Shown piece after piece: positions 18,328-27,086 of a DNA stretch of 64,000 bases (its first letter is position 1; the number at the start of each line of letters is the position of its first letter). The notes under the pieces were generated by a model. That model had not been told where the DNA came from and searched no databases. It saw only the letters and a program-made list of their open reading frames with translations. The translations under genes were made by a program, and so were the position numbers. Where the stretch lies: assembly GCF_002741015.1 (NCBI RefSeq), contig NZ_CP016617.1, forward strand, positions 868,001 through 932,000. The letters are read 5' to 3'. The DNA comes from Microvirga ossetica. GTDB lineage: Bacteria; Pseudomonadota; Alphaproteobacteria; Rhizobiales; Beijerinckiaceae.

Positions 18328-18369
18328 TGTTTAGTAAGAATATGCATTACTGAACAAATCACTAAACAA
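18328..18369. promoter_or_regulatory. Repeated half-sites upstream of the ABC/DHA operon, candidate operator
   Basis: TGTTTAGT at 18328-18335 is the exact inverted copy of ACTAAACA at 18361-18368, with a 25-base AT-richer spacer. A direct near-copy, ACTGAACAA, sits at 18349-18357. The cluster lies ~145-185 bases before the binding-protein start and is the most AT-rich spot in the region, so it may be the operon's promoter/operator. Confidence 0.45.
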
Positions 18370-18512
18370 GCCGGACCACCGGCGGGGCCCTTCGGGGTCG
18401 GTGAGGAAACGCATGATCGAGACTTTCCCCCGCCGGACTTTCTGCGGCGGTCCGATGCCGCTATCGGCCCATCGGCCGGAGTGGTTTATCCAAACCGATC
18501 ACGGAGGGACGT

Positions 18513-19835
18513 ATGAAGACACTCACCATTGCAGGGAGTGCACTAGCGGCCTCGCTCGTTTGTGGAGCCGGCGCTGCGCAAGCACAGGGTAAGACCATCA
18601 CCTTGTGCTGGGCCGCTTGGGATCCGGCGAACGCCCTTGTGGAGCTCTCGAAGGACTTTACGGCGAAGTCTGGCGTGACCATGAAATTCGAGTTTGTGCC
18701 CTGGCCGAACTTCGCGGACCGCATGCTCAATGAGCTGAATTCCAAGGGCAAGCTGTGCGATCTCATCATCGGCGACTCGCAGTGGATCGGCGGCTCTGCC
18801 GAGAACAAGCACTACGTGAAGCTCAACGACTTCTTCGCCAAGGAAGGCATCAAGATGGATGACTTCCTGCCCGCCACCGTCTATGCCTACTCGACCTGGC
18901 CGAAGGGCTCGCCGAACTACTACGCGCTGCCCGCGATGGGCGACGCCCTCGGCTGGACGTACCGGAAGGATTGGTTCTCCCGTCCTGAGCTGCAGGCCGA
19001 GTTCAAGCAGAAATACAATCGCGACCTCGCTCCGCCGAAGACCTGGACCGAACTCAAGCAAGTCGCCGAATTCTTCCAGAACCGCCAGATCGACGGCAAG
19101 ACCGTGTATGGGGCAGCGATCTTCACCGAGCGCGGCTCGGAGGGCATCACCATGGGCGTCACGGCAGCGCTCTATGCCTGGGGCCTGCAGTACGACGATC
19201 CGAAGAAGCCCTACGCCATGGACGGTTTCACCAACTCCAAGGACGCGGTCGAGGCCCTCGAGTTCTACAAGTCGCTCTACAAATGCTGCACGCCGCCCGG
19301 CTACACCAACGCCTACATGCAGGAGGGTCTCGACGCCTTCAAGTCGGGACAGGTGGCGATGCAGATGAACTGGTTCGCCTTCTTCCCCGGGCTTTTGAAA
19401 GACGAAAAGGTGGGTGGCGACAAGATCGGCTTCTTCGTCAATCCGGCCCAGAAGGTCGAGGCCTCGACGCTCGGCGGGCAGGGCATCTCCATCGTCTCCT
19501 ACTCGCCGAACCAGGCGGAGGCGCTCGCTTACATCAAGTGGTTCGCGCAACCCGATGTCCAGAAGAAGTGGTGGTCGCTCGGCGGCTACGCAGTTCACAA
19601 GGCCGTCGTCGAGGGTCCGAACTTCACCAAGTCCGCCCCCTTTGCGGCCGATTTTCTGAAGGCCATGGGCGGCGTCAAGGACTTCTGGCAGGAGCCCGCA
19701 TACGCGCAACTCCTCCTCGACATGCAGAAGCGCGTGCATGACTACGTGGTCGCCGACAAGGGCACCGCAAAGGAGGCGCTCGATCTCCTCGTGAAGGATT
19801 GGGAGAAGTCCTTCACTGAGGAAGGCAAGATCTAA
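18513..19835 (+). CDS. Carbohydrate ABC transporter substrate-binding protein (family 1)
   Basis: 440-residue periplasmic binding protein. A signal peptide covers residues 1-25 (cut near AAQAQG) and a GGAGGG ribosome site precedes the ATG. The fold is that of family-1 solute-binding proteins (maltose/glycerol-3-phosphate type): VPWPNFADRMLNEL, LIIGDSQWIGG, WTYRKDW, and the late GGQGISIVSYSPNQAEALAYIKWF, the usual Gly-rich hinge. It opens an operon that ends with a dihydroxyacetone kinase, so the cargo is likely a polyol or sugar degraded to dihydroxyacetone. The exact ligand is unknown. Confidence 0.9.
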   Translation: MKTLTIAGSALAASLVCGAGAAQAQGKTITLCWAAWDPANALVELSKDFTAKSGVTMKFEFVPWPNFADRMLNELNSKGKLCDLIIGDSQWIGGSAENKHYVKLNDFFAKEGIKMDDFLPATVYAYSTWPKGSPNYYALPAMGDALGWTYRKDWFSRPELQAEFKQKYNRDLAPPKTWTELKQVAEFFQNRQIDGKTVYGAAIFTERGSEGITMGVTAALYAWGLQYDDPKKPYAMDGFTNSKDAVEALEFYKSLYKCCTPPGYTNAYMQEGLDAFKSGQVAMQMNWFAFFPGLLKDEKVGGDKIGFFVNPAQKVEASTLGGQGISIVSYSPNQAEALAYIKWFAQPDVQKKWWSLGGYAVHKAVVEGPNFTKSAPFAADFLKAMGGVKDFWQEPAYAQLLLDMQKRVHDYVVADKGTAKEALDLLVKDWEKSFTEEGKI

Positions 19836-19917
19836 CGCTACTCGATCATGCGGCACGAGACGAGCGCGCCCGCCTCGTGCCGCCGAAAGTTCCGACCGCA
19901 CCCGGATTGGCACTGCT

Positions 19918-20880
19918 ATGAACGTCGAAGCATCCCCGATGCGATTTGCCGAAAAGGCCGTCACCGTCGCGCCGGCCGCCCCGGCCCGGCGCCTGCGCAG
20001 TCTCTCGGACCGGACGATCGCCTGGCTCTTCATCGCGCCGACGATCGTCCTGCTTCTGGCCATCAACGTCTTCCCGTTGATCTGGACGGTCCGTCTCTCA
20101 TTCACGAACTACCGCGCCAACCGGACGAACGTGCCGCTGCGCGATGTCGGGCTGCAGCACTACAACGACATTCTGACGAACCCGGATGTATGGGCCGCCA
20201 TGCAGGTCACCGCGCGGTTCGTGATCGCCACGATCCTGATTCAGACAGTGCTTGGCTTTACCCTCGCCTGGCTTGTCGACAAGAAGTTCCGCGGCCACGG
20301 GCTATGGACCACGGTCATCCTCCTGCCGATGATGCTTTCGCCGGCGGTTGTCGGGAATTTCTGGACCTTCCTGTACCAGCCGCAGATCGGCCTGTTCAAT
20401 TACGTCGTGTCATTCTTCACCGGCATCCCGCCCTCCTCATTCCAGATGCTGGGCGACCTGACGCTTTCCCCGTGGGCCATCGTGCTTGTCGACACCTGGA
20501 TGTGGACGCCTTACGTGATGCTCATCTGCCTCGCGGGGCTGCGCTCCATCCCAGATTATATCTATGAGGCGGCTGAGGTCGACCGGGCGTCGAAATGGCG
20601 CCAGTTCTGGACGATCACGTTGCCGATGGCGGCGCCCTTCATCATGCTGGCGGTGCTGTTCCGCGCCATTGAGAACTTCAAAATGTTCGACATGGTCAAC
20701 CTTCTCACCGGCGGCGGGCCGGGTTCGACGACGGAGGTCGCCTCGATCACGCTGAAGCGCGAGGCGTTTGAGAAATGGCGCACTGGCTACTCCTCCGCCT
20801 TCGCGATCATTTTGTTCGTCACAGTCTTCGGCCTTGCCAACATCTACGTGAAAGCGCTCAACCGGTTGAAGCAGAGATGA
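19918..20880 (+). CDS. Sugar ABC transporter permease (MalF-like)
   Basis: 320 residues with six to seven transmembrane segments. The inner-membrane EAA loop that docks the ATPase is visible near residues 215-235 (YIYEAAEVDRASKWRQFWTITLP). The first segment (WLFIAPTIVLLLAINVFPLIWTV, residues 35-57) and the FTNY stretch are typical for the MalF-like subunit. It overlaps the next permease by four bases (ATGA). Confidence 0.93.
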   Translation: MNVEASPMRFAEKAVTVAPAAPARRLRSLSDRTIAWLFIAPTIVLLLAINVFPLIWTVRLSFTNYRANRTNVPLRDVGLQHYNDILTNPDVWAAMQVTARFVIATILIQTVLGFTLAWLVDKKFRGHGLWTTVILLPMMLSPAVVGNFWTFLYQPQIGLFNYVVSFFTGIPPSSFQMLGDLTLSPWAIVLVDTWMWTPYVMLICLAGLRSIPDYIYEAAEVDRASKWRQFWTITLPMAAPFIMLAVLFRAIENFKMFDMVNLLTGGGPGSTTEVASITLKREAFEKWRTGYSSAFAIILFVTVFGLANIYVKALNRLKQR

Positions 20881-21830
20881 GCGGCAACGTTACAGCCCAT
20901 TCAGTCGTCGAGCCGTCGTCGCTGACGAAGCGCATCGCGGGCATCCTGGTCGTCCTGTACGCGATCATCACCATGGTGCCGCTCGGCTGGATCGTTCTGA
21001 CGGGCTTCAAGTCGCCTCCAGACTCGATTTCATACCCGCCGAAGATCCTGTTCGATCCGACCCTCGAGGGCTATTGCAATCTCTTCACCACCCGCTCGCG
21101 CCAGACCGCCGAGTATCTGGCGAGCCTCCCGCCGCCGTCGGGGACATGCGAGTCGATCGCGCGCGCCCGGAATTTGGTGGTGGTGTCCGAATCGAAGTTC
21201 GTCCCGCGCTTCTGGAACTCCGTCGTCATCGCCTTCGGGTCGACCGCCCTCGCGGTGTTCCTCGGCACCCTCTCAGCCTACGGGTTCTCGCGCTTCCGGG
21301 TGCCGCTCAAGGACGACCTGCTGTTCTTCATCCTCTCGACCCGTATGATGCCGCCGATCGCGGTCGCGATCCCGATCTATCTCATGTACCGGGAACTCGG
21401 CCTGCAGGATACGAAGCTCGGCATGATCCTGCTCTATACGGCCGTCAACGTATCGTTGGCCGTCTGGCTGCTCAAAGGCTTCATTGACGAGATCCCGCGC
21501 GAGTACGAGGAAGCCGCGATGATCGACGGCTACTCGCGCCTGCAGGCCTTCCGCAAGGTGGTCCTGCCGCAGGCTGTGACCGGCATCGCAGCGACCGCGA
21601 TCTTTTGCCTGATCTTCGCGTGGAACGAGTATGCGTTCGCGGTGCTGCTCACCTCAGGCGAGGCGCAGACCGCGCCGCCCTTCATCCCGATCATCATCGG
21701 CGAAGGCGGACAGGACTGGCCAGCGGTGGCGGCCGGAACCACGCTCTTCCTCGTGCCGATCGTGATCTTCACCGTGCTGCTCCGCAAGCATCTCCTGCGT
21801 GGCATCACCTTCGGAGCGGTGCGCAAATGA
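20877..21830 (+). CDS. Sugar ABC transporter permease (MalG-like)
   Basis: 317 residues from the ATG at 20877, which overlaps the stop of the upstream permease. Six transmembrane segments; the EAA loop reads PREYEEAAMIDGYSRLQAF with KVVLPQA after it. It has a long periplasmic insert after TM1 with two cysteines (EGYCNLF, SGTCESI), somewhat longer than in typical MalG proteins. The stop overlaps the next small ORF by four bases. Confidence 0.92.
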   Translation: MSGNVTAHSVVEPSSLTKRIAGILVVLYAIITMVPLGWIVLTGFKSPPDSISYPPKILFDPTLEGYCNLFTTRSRQTAEYLASLPPPSGTCESIARARNLVVVSESKFVPRFWNSVVIAFGSTALAVFLGTLSAYGFSRFRVPLKDDLLFFILSTRMMPPIAVAIPIYLMYRELGLQDTKLGMILLYTAVNVSLAVWLLKGFIDEIPREYEEAAMIDGYSRLQAFRKVVLPQAVTGIAATAIFCLIFAWNEYAFAVLLTSGEAQTAPPFIPIIIGEGGQDWPAVAAGTTLFLVPIVIFTVLLRKHLLRGITFGAVRK

Positions 21831-22027
21831 TGCAGGAACCCGCCAGGACCTCGCAGCGCAAGCGCCTCTCCCCACGCGGGGTCGCCGAGGCTGCCGCGAG
21901 CATCGTCATCGCCCTCGGGGTCGTCATGCTGATGCAGCCCCTCTCGCTCACTCTATACGGCTGGTCCTTCCCGATGACGCTCGTCGGCACGGTGATGTTT
22001 CTCGTCGGTTCGAAGCTTCCGGAGTAA
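21827..22027 (+). CDS. Small two-segment membrane protein of the ABC operon
   Basis: 66 residues starting at an ATGA overlap with the permease and ending four bases before the next ATG. It has a basic N-terminus (RTSQRKRLSPRGVAEAA) and two hydrophobic segments: SIVIALGVVMLMQPL, and FPMTLVGTVMFLVGSKL at the end. Its tight packing between permease and ATPase genes argues for a real gene whose product may accompany the importer. I know of no assigned function. Confidence 0.7.
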   Translation: MMQEPARTSQRKRLSPRGVAEAAASIVIALGVVMLMQPLSLTLYGWSFPMTLVGTVMFLVGSKLPE

Positions 22028-22031
22028 GGTG

Positions 22032-23132
22032 ATGGCGACGATCGACGTCCGGGACCTCAACAAGACCTTCGGCGAGTTTATCGCGGTTCGAGACTCTTCG
22101 TTCACTGTGGATGATGGTCAATTCGTCTGCCTTCTCGGGCCGTCAGGTTGCGGCAAGACGACGACCCTGCGGATGATCGCTGGACTCGAACTCCCGACTT
22201 CGGGCTCGATCAACCTTGCCGGTGAGGATGTGACGTACAAACGGGCCTCGGAGCGCGACATTGCCTTCGTATTCCAGCTCTTCGCGCTCTATCCGCACAT
22301 GAACGTGCGCCGGAACATCGAGTATCCCTTGCACAACATCGGAATGCCGAAGGCCGACATCGCCAAGCGGGTCGCCGAAGCGGTCCGAATCCTGCGCATC
22401 GGCCACCTGCTCGATCGCTCCGTATCCGGCCTTTCCTCGGGTGACCGCCAGCGGGTGGCGCTCGGCCGCGCGATCGTGCGAGAGCCCGCGGCGTTCATGA
22501 TGGACGAGCCGCTCGGCGCGCTCGACGCGGAGTTCCGGCATCTCATGTGCGGCGAGCTTCGCACACTCCATGACCGGCTCAAGGCGACGACGGTCTATGT
22601 CACCCACGACCAGCTCGAGGCCATGTCGATGGCGGATCGCATCGCGGTGATGAACCAGGGCGTGATCGAGCAGTTCGGACCACCGCAGGAGATCTATGAC
22701 CGGCCGGCGACGCTGTTCGTCGCCGGCTTCATCGGCTCTCCGCCGATGAACTTCATCAACTTCGCGGGAGCGCTGGCCCGCGGCCAACGGGAGATTCGCG
22801 TCGGCGAGCGCAGCCAGCCGGTGCCGGAACTTCTGGAAGACCGGGCCGAGGGCGAGCATGTCCTCGGCGTCCGGCCGGAGCATGTCCGCATCTCGGACGA
22901 AGGATGGCTGCGCGGCGAGGTCTACGGGTCGGAATATCTCGGCACGACGCAGATCGTGACCATCCGGACGGCCCGCGGACGGATCCGCGCCAGGTTGCCC
23001 GCGGACTCGATCGTGCCGCGGGGCCGGCAGGTCGGCCTTACGCTGAATCCCGACAAACTCTCGATCTTCGACGGGGCCACGGGCCGGGCGATCCGCACGG
23101 CCCTGCACGAGGGAGGGCTGCTTCATGGCTAG
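22032..23132 (+). CDS. Sugar ABC transporter ATP-binding protein 1 (MalK/UgpC-like)
   Basis: 366 residues. Walker A is GPSGCGKTT (~residue 38), the Q-loop is FVFQLFALYPHM, Walker B is AAFMMDEPLGALD and the switch His is in VYVTHDQLEAM. A C-terminal TOBE/OB regulatory domain follows (~240-366; VLGVRPEHVRI). The signature reads LSSGDRQRVALGRA instead of the usual LSGGQQQR, an odd substitution at a contact residue for ATP. A second ATPase gene follows, so the importer is probably a heterodimeric ATPase type. Confidence 0.92.
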   Translation: MATIDVRDLNKTFGEFIAVRDSSFTVDDGQFVCLLGPSGCGKTTTLRMIAGLELPTSGSINLAGEDVTYKRASERDIAFVFQLFALYPHMNVRRNIEYPLHNIGMPKADIAKRVAEAVRILRIGHLLDRSVSGLSSGDRQRVALGRAIVREPAAFMMDEPLGALDAEFRHLMCGELRTLHDRLKATTVYVTHDQLEAMSMADRIAVMNQGVIEQFGPPQEIYDRPATLFVAGFIGSPPMNFINFAGALARGQREIRVGERSQPVPELLEDRAEGEHVLGVRPEHVRISDEGWLRGEVYGSEYLGTTQIVTIRTARGRIRARLPADSIVPRGRQVGLTLNPDKLSIFDGATGRAIRTALHEGGLLHG

Positions 23133-24153
23133 CGTCGAATTCGACCGGATCTCGAAGCGCTTCAAGGACGTGGAGGCCGTCGCCGACCTGTCGCTCACCA
23201 TTGCGGACGGAGAGTTCGTCGTCCTCCTCGGTCCGACCGGCGCCGGCAAAACGACAACCCTGCGCCTCGCTGCCGGTCTTGAACGCGCCGATGCCGGATC
23301 GATCCGGATTGGCGGAGTGGATCGAACGAGCGCCGATCCGGCGCTGCGCGACGTCGCCTTCGTGTTCCAGCAATACTCGCTCTATCCGCACCTGTCCGTT
23401 TACGACAATCTCGCTTTCCCGCTGCGCTCGCCCTTGTGTCGCATGGCTGAGGATGCGATCCGGGCGCGCGTGACGGAGATCGCCCGCCTTCTGGGTATCG
23501 ATGACAAACTGCAGAACCCGGCGACACGTCTCTCGGGCGGACAGATGCAGCGCGTCGCCATCGGTCGCGCGCTCGTGCGCCGGCCATCGGCCTACCTCAT
23601 GGACGAGCCTCTCTCGTCCCTTGACGCGAAGCTCCGGGCCGATCTGCGCCTCGAACTCGTCCGGATCCAGCAGGAGCTGGGCGCGACGATCCTCTATGTC
23701 ACTCACGATCAGATCGAGGCCATGACCATGGCCGACCGCATCGGCGTGATGGAGGCGGGACGGCTCGTCCAAGTCGGGACGCCCCGCGACATCTACGAAA
23801 ACCCGTCGACGACCCATGTGGCGACACGGCTCGGTCATCCGGTCGTGAACCTCATCCCGCGCGGTCTCATTCCGGACCTGCCCGCGCCGCCTCGAACTGT
23901 GCTGATCGGCGCGCGGACCGAGCATCTGCGCCTCAGCAAGGCGGGCGGGTCCGCGCAGGCATCAAACCTTGTCGGCGCGCTGTCATGGATCGAGCATCTG
24001 GGCGACCAGAACCATCTGCACCTGAAGGTCGGGGACATGGAGCTCGTGACCCTCGCCGAACCGGAGAGCGGGCTGAGCGTCGGTGACCGCGTCTCCGTGG
24101 AACTCGCACGCCCTCTGTTCTTCGATGATGCTGGCCAGCGAATTACGATATGA
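23125..24153 (+). CDS. Sugar ABC transporter ATP-binding protein 2 (MalK/UgpC-like)
   Basis: 342 residues overlapping the preceding gene by eight bases. It is canonical throughout: Walker A GPTGAGKTT, signature LSGGQMQRVAIGRAL, Walker B AYLMDEPLSSLDAKL, switch His in YVTHDQIEAMTM, and a C-terminal OB-type domain from residue ~240. Pairing of this normal ATPase with the degenerate-signature ATPase 1 is consistent with asymmetric sites. It ends in an ATGA overlap with dhaL. Confidence 0.93.
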   Translation: MASVEFDRISKRFKDVEAVADLSLTIADGEFVVLLGPTGAGKTTTLRLAAGLERADAGSIRIGGVDRTSADPALRDVAFVFQQYSLYPHLSVYDNLAFPLRSPLCRMAEDAIRARVTEIARLLGIDDKLQNPATRLSGGQMQRVAIGRALVRRPSAYLMDEPLSSLDAKLRADLRLELVRIQQELGATILYVTHDQIEAMTMADRIGVMEAGRLVQVGTPRDIYENPSTTHVATRLGHPVVNLIPRGLIPDLPAPPRTVLIGARTEHLRLSKAGGSAQASNLVGALSWIEHLGDQNHLHLKVGDMELVTLAEPESGLSVGDRVSVELARPLFFDDAGQRITI

Positions 24154-24788
24154 GGCACACCATGGAACCCGCCTTGCACACGAGCGAACGAGCCGAGTCC
24201 GACCTCACCCTTCGGGTCGTCCGCGCAGCCGCCGAGGCGGTGATCGGGCATGCGGACGAATTGACCGCCCTCGACCAGGCGATCGGCGACGGCGATCACG
24301 GGATCAACATGAAGCGCGGCCTTGAGGCTGTGCTGGCCGATCTCCCGCAACTGCAGGACAAGCCTCTCGGCGAGATGCTGAAGGCTATCGGCATGAAACT
24401 GGTCATGAAGGTCGGCGGGGCCTCCGGCCCGCTCTACGGCACGCTGGCGCTCGAACTCGGGAAGCATATGCCCGCGACTCCCTCGCGCGGCGACTTGGCG
24501 GCAGCCTTCGCTGCCGCCATCGAGGCCGTCAAGGCGCGAGGCAAGTCCGATCTGGCCCAGAAGACCATGCTTGACGTTCTCGCGCCCGTTCAGGCGAAGC
24601 TCGCCGAGGGCGCGGACCTGTGCGCCATCAAAGCCGAGGCGCTGCGCGCCGCCGAAGCGACAAGGCCGATACAGGCGCTCCGCGGCCGCGCCTCGTTCCT
24701 CGGCGAGCGCTCGATCGGCCATGTGGATCCGGGCGCGCGTTCGGCGGCTCTCTTCGTCGCGGCGATCTGCGACACACTGGAGGGGTGA
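24150..24788 (+). CDS. dhaL: Dihydroxyacetone kinase ADP-binding subunit DhaL
   Basis: 212 residues, the usual length. The ADP/Mg site is visible: TALDQAIGDGDHGINMKRG with its three aspartates, then KVGGASGPLYGT and RGRASFLGERSIGHVDPGA near the end. In PTS-type kinases DhaL carries a bound ADP that is re-phosphorylated by DhaM and passes phosphate to dihydroxyacetone on DhaK. It sits directly after the ABC ATPase gene with a 4-base overlap, linking import with phosphorylation. Confidence 0.95.
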   Translation: MRHTMEPALHTSERAESDLTLRVVRAAAEAVIGHADELTALDQAIGDGDHGINMKRGLEAVLADLPQLQDKPLGEMLKAIGMKLVMKVGGASGPLYGTLALELGKHMPATPSRGDLAAAFAAAIEAVKARGKSDLAQKTMLDVLAPVQAKLAEGADLCAIKAEALRAAEATRPIQALRGRASFLGERSIGHVDPGARSAALFVAAICDTLEG

Positions 24789-24791
24789 GGC

Positions 24792-25178
24792 ATGGCGAAT
24801 GTGGGCATCGTGATCGTCTCCCATTCGCCGAAGGTGGCGGAGGGCGCGTCCGAGATGGTCCGCCAGATGGTGGGCAACACCGTTCCGGTCGCCCATACGG
24901 GCGGCAATCTCGATGGAGGCCTGGGCACCTCTGTCGAGGGGATCATGGCTGCAATCGAACGTGCCTGGTCGCCGGCGGGCGTCGCCATTCTGGTCGATCT
25001 TGGTGGCGCCGAGACGAACAGCGAAATGGCGGTCGAGATGCTGCCGGAGAATCGGCGCGGCAAAGTTGTGGTATGCAACGCGCCCATCGTGGAAGGGGCT
25101 GTGATCGCCGCCGCGGAATCGTCGGGAGGCTCATCTCTCGAGACCGTCAAGCGCACCGCCGAGGAGTTGAGCCCGTGA
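24792..25178 (+). CDS. dhaM: DhaM-like PTS EIIA domain protein
   Basis: 128 residues comprising only the EIIA(Man)-like domain. The phosphorylatable His is in GIVIVSHSPKVAEG (residue ~11), and GGNLDGGLGTSVEGI and LVDLGGAETNSEMA are family landmarks. In E. coli, DhaM also carries HPr and EI-like domains in one chain; here those functions are encoded by the next two genes. It begins three bases after dhaL. Confidence 0.93.
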   Translation: MANVGIVIVSHSPKVAEGASEMVRQMVGNTVPVAHTGGNLDGGLGTSVEGIMAAIERAWSPAGVAILVDLGGAETNSEMAVEMLPENRRGKVVVCNAPIVEGAVIAAAESSGGSSLETVKRTAEELSP

Positions 25179-25194
25179 GGGTTGGAGTGACGAG

Positions 25195-25473
25195 ATGAAC
25201 AGGGCCTCGGCCAATATGATGCTGACGAACGCTGTCGGGCTCCATGCGCGCCCATCGGTGAAGCTCACCCAGCTCGCTAAGAGCTTCCGGGCGAATGTCG
25301 AGCTCGCGCTCGCTCCGGATGGTCCGTGGTCCGATGCGAAGAGCCCTGTACAGGTGATGCGGGTCAAGGCCGGGCGGGGCTCGGTTGTCCATGTGCGCGC
25401 CGAGGGCGAGGATGCGCAGGCCGCGGTCGCGGCCGTCGTCAATCTCGTCGAGCGCAAGTTCGACGAGGAGTGA
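25195..25473 (+). CDS. HPr-family phosphocarrier protein
   Basis: 92 residues. The active-site His lies in NAVGLHARPSVKLTQLAKSF (about residue 17). The regulatory-serine region of classical HPr is replaced by WSDAKSPVQVMRVKAGRGS, so HPr-kinase control is not obvious. It receives phosphate from the EI encoded next and gives it to the DhaM-type EIIA encoded just upstream. The gene gap on each side is under 20 bases. Confidence 0.92.
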   Translation: MNRASANMMLTNAVGLHARPSVKLTQLAKSFRANVELALAPDGPWSDAKSPVQVMRVKAGRGSVVHVRAEGEDAQAAVAAVVNLVERKFDEE

Positions 25474-25478
25474 CGACC

Positions 25479-27086
25479 ATGCCCGCCACCCGCCTCGTCG
25501 GTCGCCCCACCGCGCCGGGACTGGCGCGCGGGCCAGTCGCACTCCTCGATCGGGCCGGCGGCGAATGCCGGGTCACCGGCGACCCGGCATTCGAGGCAAG
25601 CGCCTTGCGCATGGCGATCCGGACCGCGATCGAGACGCTGAACCTTCTCGCCGCAGAGGCCGGCGACGCGGGCGCCGAGATTCTGGGTTTCCAGATCGCC
25701 ATGCTGGAGGACGACGCGCTGTCGGCCGATGCCTTCGCGGAGATTGCGGCCGGCATCCCGGCGGATCACGCCTGGCGCCGCGCCCTTGATCGGGAGATCG
25801 CGGGCTACACCGCCTCCGAGGATGAGTATTTCCGCGCCCGGGCGACCGATCTCGAGGATATGCGGGACCGGGTCCTCGACGCGCTGACGGGCGCCGGCAC
25901 CCGTACGATCCCGCCCGGGTCCGTTGTCTTCGCCGACAACGTGACGCCTTCCCGCTTCCTCGCCACCGACTGGACCGGAGGCGCCATCGTCCTCGCCGGC
26001 GGGAGCCCGACGAGCCATGTGGCCACCCTGGCGCGAGGGCGCGGCGTGCCGATGGTGGTCGGCGTGAGGATCTCCGCGGATGCGCTCGGATCAACCCCGT
26101 CCGAGGCGATCGTGGACGGCGCGACGGGCCTTGTCCTAATTGGCCCCGATGCGGCGGACCTGGAGGCGTTCCGATCGCTCGAGATGGCGGCGGCTGACAC
26201 CGTGGCCCGTCATGCCGCCTACCGTCTGAAGCCCGCGGTGACTGCAGACGGCACGCCGATCGCCGTTCAGGTCAACATCGCCGATCCGGCGGAACTCGAC
26301 GCGCTTGACCTCGCATCCTGCGACGGCATCGGGCTGGTGCGGACGGAACTCCTGTTCGGCGGCCGCGGGCTGCCCGACGAGGAGCATCAGGTCGCAATCT
26401 ACCGGCGCATCGTCGAATGGGCGTCCGGCAAGCCCGTCATCATCCGCACACTGGACGCGGGCGGCGACAAGCCGATCCCGGGTCTAACCGAGAACGGCGA
26501 AACGAACCCGTTCCTCGGCCTGCGCGGCGTTCGCCTCACTCTCAAACACCTGGATCTGTTCAGAACGCAACTTCGAGCGCTCGCCCGCGCGGCCGCCTAT
26601 GGGGGCATCGAGATCATGGTGCCGATGGTGACAGTCCGGGAGGAACTGTCCGCGTCCCGCGCACTTCTCGACGAGGCGGTGGCCTCGTTGTCTGCAGAAG
26701 GCCTGCCCCATCGACGGCCGCCGCTCGGCATGATGGTCGAGGTGCCTGCGGCCGCAATCGCGATCGATCTCTTCGACGCCGATTTCTTTTCCATCGGCTC
26801 GAACGATCTAACCCAATATGTCACGGCCGCGAGCCGCGACACCGCCTCCGTCGTGTCCCTCGCCGATCCCGCCCATCCGGCGGTGCTGCGCCTCATCGAA
26901 GAGGTCGCCGCTCACGGGGCGAGGAGCGGCCGCAAGGTGTCCCTCTGCGGGGATGCCGGGGCTGATCCCCGCATGCTGCCGCTGCTCCTGCGGCGCGGGC
27001 TGCGCACCGTCTCCGTCGCGCCGACCCTCGTGGCGACGACGAAGGCGGCGATCGCTGCCATCGACCTCCGGGACGGCGAGCGATGA
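25479..27086 (+). CDS. ptsI: PTS enzyme I (phosphoenolpyruvate-protein phosphotransferase)
   Basis: 535 residues from the ATG at 25479, five bases after the HPr stop. The phospho-His domain has GGSPTSHVATLARGRGVPMVVG. The PEP-binding TIM barrel has LVRTELLFGGRG, IIRTLDAGGDKPI, NPFLGLRGVRL, EIMVPMV, FFSIGSNDLTQY and the catalytic Cys in SLCGDAGADP. Its place in a DHA kinase operon suggests a dedicated phosphorelay, not a sugar-uptake PTS. It overlaps the next gene by four bases. Confidence 0.94.
   Translation: MPATRLVGRPTAPGLARGPVALLDRAGGECRVTGDPAFEASALRMAIRTAIETLNLLAAEAGDAGAEILGFQIAMLEDDALSADAFAEIAAGIPADHAWRRALDREIAGYTASEDEYFRARATDLEDMRDRVLDALTGAGTRTIPPGSVVFADNVTPSRFLATDWTGGAIVLAGGSPTSHVATLARGRGVPMVVGVRISADALGSTPSEAIVDGATGLVLIGPDAADLEAFRSLEMAAADTVARHAAYRLKPAVTADGTPIAVQVNIADPAELDALDLASCDGIGLVRTELLFGGRGLPDEEHQVAIYRRIVEWASGKPVIIRTLDAGGDKPIPGLTENGETNPFLGLRGVRLTLKHLDLFRTQLRALARAAAYGGIEIMVPMVTVREELSASRALLDEAVASLSAEGLPHRRPPLGMMVEVPAAAIAIDLFDADFFSIGSNDLTQYVTAASRDTASVVSLADPAHPAVLRLIEEVAAHGARSGRKVSLCGDAGADPRMLPLLLRRGLRTVSVAPTLVATTKAAIAAIDLRDGER

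Noticed and set aside
18376..18403. A GC-rich hairpin (CCC-TTCG-GGG core) before the ABC operon
   Set aside because: Looks like a terminator or leader hairpin but lacks a T-run, and the pairing beyond the core is imperfect. Too uncertain to list as a feature.
18543..20105. A 520-residue open frame on the strand opposite the ABC binding protein
   Set aside because: It is the complement of a high-GC, clearly functional gene (18513-19835), with the repetitive Arg/Gly/Leu composition of a shadow frame and no family resemblance.
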